Shown piece by piece: positions 33,704 to 42,259 of a stretch of 64,000 nt of DNA. The first letter of the stretch is position 1. Each line of letters begins with the position of its first letter. The stretch is from Cyanobacteria bacterium UBA6446 (lineage in GTDB: Bacteria; Cyanobacteriota; Vampirovibrionia; Gastranaerophilales; Gastranaerophilaceae). Under the pieces are notes generated by a model. It was not told the origin of the DNA and ran no database searches. It saw only the letters and a list, made by a program, of their open reading frames with translations. Made by a program: the position numbers and the translations under genes. The stretch is from positions 280,740 through 344,739 of the forward strand of contig DJOE01000023.1 of assembly GCA_002438405.1 (NCBI GenBank), given 5' to 3'.

Positions 33704-34607
33704 GATTGTATTTTTCGGAACTCCTGATATAGGACTTAAATCTCTTGAATATTTATATAATTCAGACAAAATAGATGTCCTAGCTGTCGTAACTCAACCG
33801 GACAAACCGGCAGGTCGTGGACATAAATTGCAAATGTCACCGATTAAAAAATTTGCACTTGAAAAGAATATCCCTGTTTTTCAACCAAAATCTATAAGAA
33901 AAGAGCCAGAGATTCAAGAAGAATTAAAGAAACTAAATCCGGATTTCTTTGTTACTTTTGCGTTCGGACAAATTTTATCACAAGAAGTTTTAGATATTCC
34001 GAAATACGAAACAATCAATCTTCACGCATCATTACTTCCAAAATACAGAGGAGCAAACCCAATTCAACGTGCAATCATAAATGGGGATAAAGAAACCGGA
34101 ATTAGCACAATGATTACCGAATTAGGTTTAGATTGTGGAGATATTTGTCAAAAACTTGTAATTCCTATACCTGATACAATGAACTGCGAAGAACTTTGGA
34201 ATGAAATTGCACAAAAATCACCACAAATGATTGAAGAAACTCTTATAAATCTTCAAAATGGCTCCCTCAAACCTATAAAGCAATGTGAAAATGGTGTTTG
34301 TATGGCAAATAAATTAACAAAAGAAGAATGCCAAATCGATTGGAATAAATCTAACATTGAAATAAACAACCTTGTCCGTGGGATTTGCAGATGTCCAAGT
34401 ACTTATTTTATGTTTAATGATAAAATAATCAAAGTAATTGAAGCAACTCCAATCGACGGAACAGGCGAAATCGGCAAAATTGTGAATTTTTCTAAAAATG
34501 GTGTTGATATAGCTTGTGGCAACGGTTTGCTAAGACTAATAAAAGTTAAACCCGAGGGTAAAGGTGAAATGCTTGCAAGAGATTGGTTCAACGGGGTAAA
34601 AAAATAA
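33696..34607 (+). CDS. fmt: Methionyl-tRNA formyltransferase
   Basis: It formylates initiator Met-tRNA. Motifs are IVFFGTPDIGLKSLEYL, TQPDKPAGRGHKL, NLHASLLPKYRGANPIQRAI with the catalytic Asn/His, then GDKETGISTM and the Asp of LDCGDI. The C-terminal OB-like domain completes 303 residues. ATG 33696 fits the family N-terminus better than the GTG at 33690. Its stop and the aroH start share one base. Confidence 0.97.
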   Translation: MIKIVFFGTPDIGLKSLEYLYNSDKIDVLAVVTQPDKPAGRGHKLQMSPIKKFALEKNIPVFQPKSIRKEPEIQEELKKLNPDFFVTFAFGQILSQEVLDIPKYETINLHASLLPKYRGANPIQRAIINGDKETGISTMITELGLDCGDICQKLVIPIPDTMNCEELWNEIAQKSPQMIEETLINLQNGSLKPIKQCENGVCMANKLTKEECQIDWNKSNIEINNLVRGICRCPSTYFMFNDKIIKVIEATPIDGTGEIGKIVNFSKNGVDIACGNGLLRLIKVKPEGKGEMLARDWFNGVKK

Positions 34608-34960
34608 TGGCAACGAAAGGAATTCGAGGAGCAATAACTGTTGACGCAAACACGAAAGAAGCTTTAGAAAAGGCTACTTTAGACTTGTTAAGCTCAATGT
34701 TTGAAAAAAATAACCTTTCAGGTACTTCTCAAATTTCACATATAATTTTTACAACAACCAAAGACTTAAATGCAGCATTTCCGGCAACATTTCCCAGATT
34801 AGCTTTTGGGTGGAATGACGTAGCAATGATGTGTTTTCACGAATTAGATGTCCCAAATGCTCTTACAATGTGCTTGCGAATTCTTATCGTTATAAATTGC
34901 AAGGAAGACTTCAAACCGCAATTTGTATATTTAAAAGGCGCAAAAAAATTAAGGAAATAA
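34607..34960 (+). CDS. aroH: Chorismate mutase, AroH type
   Basis: The 117-residue protein matches the trimeric Bacillus-type enzyme that makes prephenate from chorismate. It has GIRGAITVDANTKEALEKAT, the HIIFTTTKDLNAAFPA stretch, MCFHELDVPNALTMCLRIL and the short C-terminal LKGAKKLRK. The key Arg of GIRGAIT and the Glu near ELDV are present. The start overlaps fmt by one base (TAATG), so it is translated with the fmt mRNA. No other aromatic gene is near. Confidence 0.92.
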   Translation: MATKGIRGAITVDANTKEALEKATLDLLSSMFEKNNLSGTSQISHIIFTTTKDLNAAFPATFPRLAFGWNDVAMMCFHELDVPNALTMCLRILIVINCKEDFKPQFVYLKGAKKLRK

Positions 34961-34972
34961 AAAATACACAAT

Positions 34973-35004
34973 AAAAAATAGGAATTTAATAATTCCTATT
35001 TTTT
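34973..35004. terminator. Bidirectional terminator after aroH
   Basis: AAAAAATAGGAATT and AATTCCTATTTTTT form a perfect 14-bp stem with loop TAAT between convergent genes. Confidence 0.9.
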
Positions 35005-35008
35005 AATT

Positions 35009-37075
35009 CTAAATCTTTGTAAACTCTGAAATTGTCGGATCTAAAAGACGTCTCCCTACATTTTCAAATGAAATTGAACAAAGGGTTTTGTTTCCATATT
35101 TGATAATTTTTTCAACAACTCCTCGTCCGTATCTTGGGTGAGAAACAGCATCACCTTGGGCAAAACCTACATCACTATCATCATCTGACGGAGTAGATGT
35201 TGTTTCATCTGCCGGATATACAGGAACAACAGGAGTTTGTTCTTGAACAAATGGTGATTCTTCATACTGATTATTCTCTGTTTCTTCTTGAACTGGTTCT
35301 TCTATAAAATTTTCAGAAACAGGTTGAGTATCCTCAATAAAATCTAAATCTTCTTCTGTCAACTCTGTTGTTTCATTCAACGGTTCTTCTGTTTCTTCCA
35401 AAATATCCTCGGACTCTGAATCATCATCAATGTCAGTAATTGTCAAATCATCATTTGAAACATCTTCAATTGGAGTTTCTTCAATCGTTAATGGTTCAGT
35501 ATCTTCCATAATATTTGAAACAGGTTCAATTATTTGAGGATTAGTTGGCTCTAATTTTTGAGGTTCTAAATTTTCTTCTTCTGTTGGAACCTGAGGATAA
35601 ACAATCGTATTATCTTCAACAGGTTTAACGTCTTCCTCTATAATTTGTTCTTGTTCTGCTACGACAGGACTATTATCATCTAACAACGAATTTTCTTCTG
35701 TTTTAGCTGAATGAAGAATATCTTCTGTTATAATGTTTCCCTTTTCATCAACCGGAACAAAAGAGTCTTCTAACAAAATTTTGTTGCCATTTTCATCAAG
35801 TCTAACCAAAATTGTATCTTCATTTTTAGGAACAAATAATGCTCTATCACCTAAAACATCATCTTTAGTTAAATCTAAATCTAAGTCAGCCAACTCAACA
35901 ATAAACGGAATACCTTGAGTTAATTTGCCGTAAACAATACATTCATTCAAATTTAATTTAGTCAAAAATGTATTATAATAAGCAAAATCATTTTGTTGAG
36001 ATTGAGGAGCAAATAACATCAAATTATCTGCATAAGATTTCAATTCTTTAGCATATTTATAATCATGTGGAGCTAAAAATGTCGTGAAAACATGATTGTG
36101 GTTAATCAATTTTTTCAACAATTTTTTGTCAGAATTTTCATCACTCAACGGCACAAAGAAATAAATATATTTATCAATTGAATTCAAAGCATCATGAACA
36201 AATGAAATAACTTCTTTTTGCAAAGAATCATTTATATCCTTTAAATCAATAATTGAGCAATTTTTTTCATTCAATTTTTCATTAAAAGCCAAAACTTCTT
36301 CTTTAGTATTTGCAAAAACATTCGCATCACGGTATTTTAGCAATTTATTTTTCAAAAGAGCCAATTCTGGCATTTGAGTTTCTTTATATTGATTTGCAAC
36401 AACATCAACAAAATTATCTATTGGTAAAAATTCAAAATCCAAAGACTTGATATACTGTTGAACTGCATAGAAAATATCTTGAATAACTGCTTTAGTTGAA
36501 GCATCAACCCCATCTAATTCATATTCAAACAAATAGTCAATCATTTCTGAATTCAATGGAAGTTTAAAATCTTCAGCAAGCTTAATCTTATGATAATCTT
36601 CAAATAAATTATCAATATCAATAATTACAGATTTTTCTTTCATTTGGAAAAGTTGTCTAACACAATTAGAAATAAATGTTGCTTTATTTGAATCTTGTTC
36701 AACAAAAACTGTAAAATTATGCTCGAAACAAGAAATATCCAAATTCAACATACTATCTTCTTGTGCTAAGTTTCCAATTTTTATTGGAGTTTCAACAGGC
36801 AACAAGTCCAACAACTCTTCAGATGTAAGCATAGAAAGTTCAGACTTCATACTCGGAATAGAACCATCGTAATTATCTACAACACCATCAGATGTAAATG
36901 TGAACAACAATCTTGCAATTGCGAAATTGTGAATATTATCAGATTTCAAGTTTACAAACTGTGCGACATAAGATTTAGTCTCAGCTGCAAGAACCAAAAA
37001 CCTCCCTAGTACTGGTTGTTCACCCTCTCCGTAAGATAATTTGATTAAGTTATTCTTAATTTCAAGTAATTTCAT
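35009..37075 (-). CDS. HerA-barrel-like protein with acidic linker and PcrA-type C-terminal domain
   Basis: 688 residues. The N-terminal 125 or so (EGEQPVLGRFLVLAAETKSY to PIKIGNLAQED) resemble the beta-barrel of HerA-type ATPases. The place of the Walker A, VFVEQDSNKATFISNCV, lacks the glycines, so it may not bind ATP. The middle is mixed alpha/beta. Residues of about 450-630 are a long disordered Glu/Asp/Thr/Pro linker. The last 50 (FAQGDAVSHPRYGRGVVEKI) match the Tudor-like end of UvrD/PcrA helicases that contacts RNA polymerase. This fusion is unusual. Function unknown. Confidence 0.7.
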   Translation of the reverse strand: MKLLEIKNNLIKLSYGEGEQPVLGRFLVLAAETKSYVAQFVNLKSDNIHNFAIARLLFTFTSDGVVDNYDGSIPSMKSELSMLTSEELLDLLPVETPIKIGNLAQEDSMLNLDISCFEHNFTVFVEQDSNKATFISNCVRQLFQMKEKSVIIDIDNLFEDYHKIKLAEDFKLPLNSEMIDYLFEYELDGVDASTKAVIQDIFYAVQQYIKSLDFEFLPIDNFVDVVANQYKETQMPELALLKNKLLKYRDANVFANTKEEVLAFNEKLNEKNCSIIDLKDINDSLQKEVISFVHDALNSIDKYIYFFVPLSDENSDKKLLKKLINHNHVFTTFLAPHDYKYAKELKSYADNLMLFAPQSQQNDFAYYNTFLTKLNLNECIVYGKLTQGIPFIVELADLDLDLTKDDVLGDRALFVPKNEDTILVRLDENGNKILLEDSFVPVDEKGNIITEDILHSAKTEENSLLDDNSPVVAEQEQIIEEDVKPVEDNTIVYPQVPTEEENLEPQKLEPTNPQIIEPVSNIMEDTEPLTIEETPIEDVSNDDLTITDIDDDSESEDILEETEEPLNETTELTEEDLDFIEDTQPVSENFIEEPVQEETENNQYEESPFVQEQTPVVPVYPADETTSTPSDDDSDVGFAQGDAVSHPRYGRGVVEKIIKYGNKTLCSISFENVGRRLLDPTISEFTKI

Positions 37076-37139
37076 CTAAACCCTCACTCTTTAGAAAAAT
37101 TGTACCATGAAAAGTGAAGAAATATGTTAATATATTAAG

Positions 37140-37733
37140 TTAGTTAACATTAACAACATCTTCCAAATTATTATAAATATCAATCGTTACAGGACAAATT
37201 TTCAAATCTCTCTTGACTAAACTTTTAATTGTTTCCTTGTAACAAATCAACATTGCTTTATTTAACCCATTTTCTTCATTTAGAGAACCTCTTACGGATT
37301 CCAAATAGTCTTTATTTCTTGTTTTAGGTTCAATTTTATCAGCCAAGAAAATAATCTTTTCAAAATCTGTCATATCTATTTTGCCCAAGGTATGCCAACG
37401 AATAGCAGATAAAATTTCGGAATCGTCAACTCCAAATTCTTTTTCTGCAATATATGCACTAACCGGAGCATGAAGAGTCTTGTAATTCATAAGTTCAACT
37501 TTTTCGACATTAAGATGTTTGTTTATAATATCCATCAATTCTTCATTGGGAAAACATTTTGCACAATCATGTAACAAACCTGCCATATAAGCTTTTTCAG
37601 GGTTTAAACCAAATTTTTTTGCCAAATCTTGAGCGCATTCAGCCGTTCCGATTGAATGAATATATCGTTTTTCACTCAAGTGTTCTTTTAACCAGTTCAT
37701 CAATTCATCTTTATCAATTTTTATATAATCCAT
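37140..37733 (-). CDS. yqeK: HD-domain hydrolase YqeK
   Basis: The family splits diadenosine tetraphosphate symmetrically. HD ligands appear in RYIHSIGTAECAQDL, GLLHDCAK and HAPVSAYIAE, with the late AIRWHTLG and FLADKIEPKTR also typical. It is 197 residues. The start overlaps the nadD end by 20 bases, the usual nadD-yqeK pair linking NAD and alarmone metabolism. Confidence 0.93.
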   Translation of the reverse strand: MDYIKIDKDELMNWLKEHLSEKRYIHSIGTAECAQDLAKKFGLNPEKAYMAGLLHDCAKCFPNEELMDIINKHLNVEKVELMNYKTLHAPVSAYIAEKEFGVDDSEILSAIRWHTLGKIDMTDFEKIIFLADKIEPKTRNKDYLESVRGSLNEENGLNKAMLICYKETIKSLVKRDLKICPVTIDIYNNLEDVVNVN

Positions 37734-38304
37734 TTTTGTATATATAATCCTCTACTTCCTTTGTTACTAAATCATTTATCGGTTCATTTAAAGCTATTCT
37801 ATTTCTTAATTCCGTTGATGAAATATCTTCAAACGACAAAGGTTCAAATTCAAAATCAAAACCTTTATCTTTTAAATAATTATACTTTGAACTTTCAAAA
37901 TTATCCTCCCTAACAAAGACGATAAATTTAACACTTTTTTTCAATTTATCAACTTCATACCAAGATTCAATATGTTGAAATGCGTCTGTACCAATTACAA
38001 AATTAATTTTTCCATCAATATCAAACTTTTTATACAATTCACAAATAGTTAAATAAGTATAAGACTTTCCTCCTCGTTGGAATTCAATATCTGAAACATC
38101 AAACTTTGGATTGCTTTTAACAGCAAGTTTTACCATATTCAAACGATGAAAAGATAACGAGGTATCACAAGATTTGTGAGGAGGATTAAATGCGGGAATA
38201 AATAAAAATTTATCAAATTTATACTTATTCGTAACAAAATTTGCTACCCTTAAATGAGCTTTGTGAATAGGATTAAATGTACCTTGAAATACGCCTAATT
38301 TCAT
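37714..38304 (-). CDS. nadD: Nicotinate-nucleotide adenylyltransferase
   Basis: It makes deamido-NAD from nicotinate mononucleotide and ATP. The nucleotide site is GVFQGTFNPIHKAHL at the N-terminus (usual G-G-T-F-D-P-I-H becomes Q-G-T-F-N-P-I-H). FVIGTDAFQHIESWYEVD and ISSTELRNRI complete the pattern. It is 196 residues, normal. It is followed directly by yqeK. Confidence 0.95.
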   Translation of the reverse strand: MKLGVFQGTFNPIHKAHLRVANFVTNKYKFDKFLFIPAFNPPHKSCDTSLSFHRLNMVKLAVKSNPKFDVSDIEFQRGGKSYTYLTICELYKKFDIDGKINFVIGTDAFQHIESWYEVDKLKKSVKFIVFVREDNFESSKYNYLKDKGFDFEFEPLSFEDISSTELRNRIALNEPINDLVTKEVEDYIYKNGLYKN

Positions 38305-38328
38305 AAGTTAATTATAACATAAGAGAAA

Positions 38329-38958
38329 TTAGAATTTATATGGATAATCACCTTTGAATTCCCATTGGTCATTTTGTAGCAATCTGGTGCATCTTGAACC
38401 ACTATTTCTACAAGATTGAAGCATACTATCTCTTGTTGCTCCAGCAGCTACACCCTCAGAACCATAGGTTCCGAAAAAGATATTTTCATTTCCGAACCAA
38501 GAGAATCGATTTCCATTGGTAAAACAGAACAAAAAGCGGAATCTATCGTAGCCCTCACGATTTGGACCTTTTCTTCCATTTACATCATAAACAACATCTA
38601 AACAACCACCTGGCCAAAAGTCCGCAATCATTGAACCATCACTAAAAAACACCTGATGGTTATCGGTATCAACATACTGGTGACCAACATAAGGGTCAAT
38701 ATACTTCATATACCAATTGTAGCCATCAGCAATATCACCATATGCAGGTTTTCTCAAATCTCTAAAAGAACCATAATCCGTTTCCATATCCAAAACTGCA
38801 TTATCCATACGACTATAGAAATTTTTCAACTTTGTTGTATATTCTTTTTTTACTCTTTGGTAATGCAATGTCGGAATTGTCATCGCTGCAACAACCCCAA
38901 TAATAGTCATTGTTAATAAAACTTCTGCTAAAGTAAATGCCAAACTCTTTTTTATCAT
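38329..38958 (-). CDS. Prepilin-like protein
   Basis: Leader MIKKSLA before FTLAEVLLTMTIIG. The helix runs to LKNFYSRMDNAVLDME. The globular part has a Gly/Tyr-rich centre, DVVYDVNGRKGPNREGYDRF (shared motif), a Cys pair (CLDVVYD, FLFCF), then SCRNSGSRCTRLL and the end QWEFKGDYPYKF, a divergent form of the WKIP terminus. It stands alone, upstream of cysK on the other strand. Confidence 0.85.
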   Translation of the reverse strand: MIKKSLAFTLAEVLLTMTIIGVVAAMTIPTLHYQRVKKEYTTKLKNFYSRMDNAVLDMETDYGSFRDLRKPAYGDIADGYNWYMKYIDPYVGHQYVDTDNHQVFFSDGSMIADFWPGGCLDVVYDVNGRKGPNREGYDRFRFLFCFTNGNRFSWFGNENIFFGTYGSEGVAAGATRDSMLQSCRNSGSRCTRLLQNDQWEFKGDYPYKF

Positions 38959-39084
38959 ATTCTATAAAATTCCCTGTTATATCCTTTCTCATTATAACAT
39001 ATATTTCTATCCTCCACAAGGTAAATATTGAAAATATATAATTTGTTGTATAATGTACAAAAAAAATAAAAAGAGGAGTTATTT

Positions 39085-40002
39085 ATGGAAATAGCAAATG
39101 ATTTAACAGAACTTGTAGGCAAAACACCACTAGTAAGATTAAACAAACTAAATTCAGGTCATGCTGATATTGCAATTAAACTTGAATATTTTAACCCTGC
39201 AAATTCAGTCAAAGATAGAGCTGCACTACAAATGATAGTTGATGCCGAAAATTCAGGAAAAATAAACCCAGAAACAATAATCATTGAACCAACAAGTGGA
39301 AATACCGGAATCGGACTAGCAATGATTTGCGCAATTAAAGGATACAAAATTATCCTCACCATGCCAGAAACTATGAGTCTTGAACGTAGAAAACTTCTAA
39401 AAGCATACGGAGCAGAATTAGTTTTGACAGAGGGGAAATTAGGAATGAAAGGTGCTGTGGATAAAGCAATAGAGCTTCATAACAAGTACAAAAATTCATT
39501 TATTCCATCTCAATTTGACAACCCATCAAACCCTAAAGCTCATTATCTTACAACTTCAGAAGAGATTTGGGCTGATACAGATGGCAAAGTTGATATTGTT
39601 GTCGCAGGAGTAGGAACAGGCGGAACAATCTCCGGAATAGCAAAAAAATTAAAAGAGAAAAACTCGCAAATTAAAGCAGTTGCAGTTGAACCTTTCACCT
39701 CGCAAGTCCTTGAGGGTGGACAAGCAGGACCACACAAAATCCAAGGAATCGGAGCAAACTTCAGGCCTAAAAACTTTGACTCATTGCTCATTGATGAAAT
39801 CATTCCTGTAAAAAATGAAGATGCAATTGAAACAGCAAGAAACTTAACCACAAAAGAGGGAATTTTATCAGGATTTTCTGGAGGAGCTAACGTTTGGGCT
39901 GCAATTGAACTCTCTAAAAGAGAAGAAAACAAAGGAAAACTAATTGTCGCTATCTTACCTGATTGCGGTGAAAGATACTTGAGTTCTGAATTGTATTCAT
40001 AA
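39085..40002 (+). CDS. cysK: Cysteine synthase (O-acetylserine sulfhydrylase)
   Basis: It makes cysteine from O-acetylserine and sulfide. Motifs are the PLP-lysine site NPANSVKDRAAL (residue near 41), PTSGNTGIGLAM, the GVGTGGTISG phosphate cup and the late SGFSGGANVWA. It has 305 residues, the CysK/A size. GAGGAG precedes the ATG. No cysE is in the window. Confidence 0.95.
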   Translation: MEIANDLTELVGKTPLVRLNKLNSGHADIAIKLEYFNPANSVKDRAALQMIVDAENSGKINPETIIIEPTSGNTGIGLAMICAIKGYKIILTMPETMSLERRKLLKAYGAELVLTEGKLGMKGAVDKAIELHNKYKNSFIPSQFDNPSNPKAHYLTTSEEIWADTDGKVDIVVAGVGTGGTISGIAKKLKEKNSQIKAVAVEPFTSQVLEGGQAGPHKIQGIGANFRPKNFDSLLIDEIIPVKNEDAIETARNLTTKEGILSGFSGGANVWAAIELSKREENKGKLIVAILPDCGERYLSSELYS

Positions 40003-40005
40003 CTC

Positions 40006-40034
40006 TTGACAAAAGATGAAAAATAATAAATAAT
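40006..40034 (+). promoter_or_regulatory. Promoter of the antisense RNA at 40041
   Basis: A perfect TTGACA (40006-40011), a 17-base spacer and AATAAT (40029-40034), just after the cysK stop. No plus-strand gene follows. Confidence 0.6.
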
Positions 40035-40040
40035 ATATTT

Positions 40041-40160
40041 GTAGGGCGAGAGCCTTTAAACTTTAGACACGGTTAAAGACTCTTCTTCGCACCCTACGAT
40101 TGAATTAACTTTAATGCTACTAAAAGCATGTCAAATGCGATTAGTAGCATTATTATTTTG
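40041..40160 (+). ncRNA. Candidate antisense RNA opposite a small hydrophobic ORF
   Basis: About 120 nt predicted. It starts near GTAGGG at 40041 with a large 5' hairpin (GTAGGG...CCCTAC, 40041-40096, with inner TTTAA/TTAAA pairing). It ends at the perfect 11-bp hairpin AATGCTACTAA/TTAGTAGCATT (40113-40123/40142-40152) followed by ATTATTTTG. It overlaps the minus-strand ORF at 40131-40169. Confidence 0.5.
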
Positions 40161-40169
40161 TCAACCATA
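40131..40169 (-). CDS. Short hydrophobic ORF with ideal ribosome site, frameshifted type I toxin candidate
   Basis: AAAGGAGG lies eight bases before ATG 40169. As read, it encodes only MVDKIIMLLIRI. Removing one base in AATT (40140-40143) would extend it to 24 residues, MVDKIIMLLIAFDMLL then VALKLIQS, ending at 40094. That product resembles small holin-like type I toxins. An upstream hairpin (TTCCGTT/AACGGAA with CAATTT/AAATTG) abuts the ribosome site. Confidence 0.45.
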
Positions 40170-40252
40170 GTTCCTGCCTCCTTTCCGTTCAATTTTCTTC
40201 GTTAAATTGTGTGTAACGGAAGTTGCATTGTGCAAGCCCTACTTATATATTT

Positions 40253-41497
40253 CTAATATCTAAATCCGTCAGCTTTCATTCTATCAATTACTTCTTGCAA
40301 TTTTTCATCACTGCATACAAAAGATAATCTAAAGAAACCCTCACCATATTTACCAAAGGCACTACCCGGAACAATTACAATACCGGATTTTTCAAGCATA
40401 TCTTCACAGAATTTGTAAGATTCTTTATATTTTCTTGGAATTGGTAACCACAAATAGAATGTAGCTGTTGGAAGTTGAGAATCTTCAATTTCCCAACCTA
40501 ACTCTCTCAAACCTTTTACAACAATTGATTGTTTACGTCTATAATTGATATTTCCTTGTACAATATATTCATCACCCTCAGTAGAATTCATTATACATGC
40601 ACAAGCCTTTTGTAGAGCTTTAAATATACCGTTATCGATTGTTGATTTTGCTTTAGCAAATCTTGTAATAACATCACTATTTCCGCATAACCAACCCAAT
40701 CTCCAACCGGTGATTGCATAAGGTTTTGACAAACTAAAGAATTCTACCGCAATATCTTTTGCCCCATCAAATTCTAAAACACTAAATGGTTTTTCTTTTT
40801 CATCAAAATAAATATCACAATAAGCAGCATCAGACATTAGCAAAATGTCATGCTTTTTACAAAAATCAAGAACTGATTTTACATACTCTCTTGTCGCTGA
40901 AACACCTAGCGGATTATTCGGATAATTGATAATCATTGCTTTAATCTTATCAGGATTAAAACCATCATTAATTAAATTTTGATAAACTTCTTCCATATCC
41001 GGTTGGTAATTATATTCTGCAGTCAATGGAATCGGATAAGACATTCCACCTGAACACTTAACCATTTGAGAATATGAAGCATACCCCGGATCTGGAATAA
41101 GAATAATATCTTTTTCCTTAACTTCAGATGTCGGAGTAATTATAAATCTAATCAAGTTTGCCAAACCGTCTTTTGAACCTAACAAAGAGAAAACTTCTTT
41201 ATTAGCATCTAATTCGACACCAAAACGATTTTTCATTCTTTCAACAATTGCTTGTCTAAAATAAGGTTCACCTCTTGTTACAGAATATGTATGGATATTA
41301 TCTTCCGTTAAAAATTCTTTTAATTTTTCAATCAATACTTGTGGAGGATTTGCTGTTGGCGCACCCATTGATAGAGAAATCGGCGCTCTATTTTTTTGAG
41401 TTAATTTATCTCTCAATTGGGCAGTTTTTTCTTTCAACTTAACCATAATATATGTATCTAATGACATCGCATCTTCATTAAATAAGTTCTTTTTCAT
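40253..41497 (-). CDS. Class I/II aminotransferase, DapL-like
   Basis: 414 residues with a fold-type I PLP enzyme pattern: ISLSMGAPTANPPQ, YSVTRGEPYFRQAI, GSKDGLANL, NYPNNPLG, SDAAYCDIYF and the PLP lysine in SLSKPYAITGWRLGW. The final RLSFVCSDEK contains the substrate-carboxylate Arg. This pattern fits LL-diaminopimelate aminotransferase, which makes the lysine/peptidoglycan precursor in one step in many cyanobacteria-related bacteria. Without other dap genes nearby, exact specificity is inferred. Confidence 0.85.
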   Translation of the reverse strand: MKKNLFNEDAMSLDTYIMVKLKEKTAQLRDKLTQKNRAPISLSMGAPTANPPQVLIEKLKEFLTEDNIHTYSVTRGEPYFRQAIVERMKNRFGVELDANKEVFSLLGSKDGLANLIRFIITPTSEVKEKDIILIPDPGYASYSQMVKCSGGMSYPIPLTAEYNYQPDMEEVYQNLINDGFNPDKIKAMIINYPNNPLGVSATREYVKSVLDFCKKHDILLMSDAAYCDIYFDEKEKPFSVLEFDGAKDIAVEFFSLSKPYAITGWRLGWLCGNSDVITRFAKAKSTIDNGIFKALQKACACIMNSTEGDEYIVQGNINYRRKQSIVVKGLRELGWEIEDSQLPTATFYLWLPIPRKYKESYKFCEDMLEKSGIVIVPGSAFGKYGEGFFRLSFVCSDEKLQEVIDRMKADGFRY

Positions 41498-41520
41498 TTA
41501 TCTATCCTCACTTATATCTT

Positions 41521-42240
41521 TTAAGCTTTTAACTTCATCGGGCCATCAAGAGAAGCCGTTACAAATTGTTTAGTATAAGGGTTGTCTTGTTTCAACAATT
41601 GCATTGGAGTTCCCTCAAAAACAATTTTACCGTCATACAACATTATAACTCTATCCGCAGTTCTTGTAATTGTTGACATTTGGTGAGTTACAACGATTGA
41701 TGCCGCATTGGTTTCTCGTTTTAACCTAACAATATAATCTTCAATCAAAGTAGATGACATAGGGTCAAGACCTGCAGTCGGTTCATCATACAAAATTGTA
41801 TTAGGTTTTGTCACAATCGCACGGGCAAAACTTACACGTTTCTGCATACCACCAGACAATTCTGACGGAAATTTATTTTCAATACCTTTTAAACCAACAA
41901 GCTCAAGTTTTTGAGAAACAATTTGTTTAATTTGCTCTTCTGTATATTTTTTTCTTAAATCTTTTCTCTCATGCAAAGCAAATGAGATATTGTCATAAAC
42001 ATTCAAAGAATCAAACAAAGCTGAATATTGGAAAACCATTGCAATATCACCGTCTGAAGTTAAAACTTCGCCACTATCATAAGGAATTAGTCCGCAAATA
42101 AGTTTTAAGACAGTACTTTTTCCTGAACCTGAAAACCCGACAATCGCAAGAATTTCACCATCATTAACTTTGAATGAAATATCATTTATAACAACTCTGT
42201 CATCAAATTTTTTAACTAGATTTTTTACTTCAATGCTCAT
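41521..42240 (-). CDS. mlaF: MlaF-type ABC transporter ATPase
   Basis: The start ATG 42240 follows AAGGAT; a longer frame reaches into mlaE. It has Walker A GFSGSGKST (about 38-46), Q-loop FQYSALFDSLNVYDNI, signature LSGGMQKR, Walker B ILYDEPTAGLD, and the switch His in VVTHQMSTI. The 239 residues match the ATPase of the lipid-transport system that moves phospholipids between inner and outer membranes. Encoded next to the MlaE permease. The MCE-domain partner MlaD is not in this window. Confidence 0.9.
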   Translation of the reverse strand: MSIEVKNLVKKFDDRVVINDISFKVNDGEILAIVGFSGSGKSTVLKLICGLIPYDSGEVLTSDGDIAMVFQYSALFDSLNVYDNISFALHERKDLRKKYTEEQIKQIVSQKLELVGLKGIENKFPSELSGGMQKRVSFARAIVTKPNTILYDEPTAGLDPMSSTLIEDYIVRLKRETNAASIVVTHQMSTITRTADRVIMLYDGKIVFEGTPMQLLKQDNPYTKQFVTASLDGPMKLKA

Positions 42241-42259
42241 AACTATATCCTTACACAAA

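Noticed and set aside
40131..40169. Leader peptide controlling the downstream gene
   Set aside because: Nothing downstream on the same strand is an amino-acid operon close enough; the next plus-strand gene (cysK) is on the other strand.
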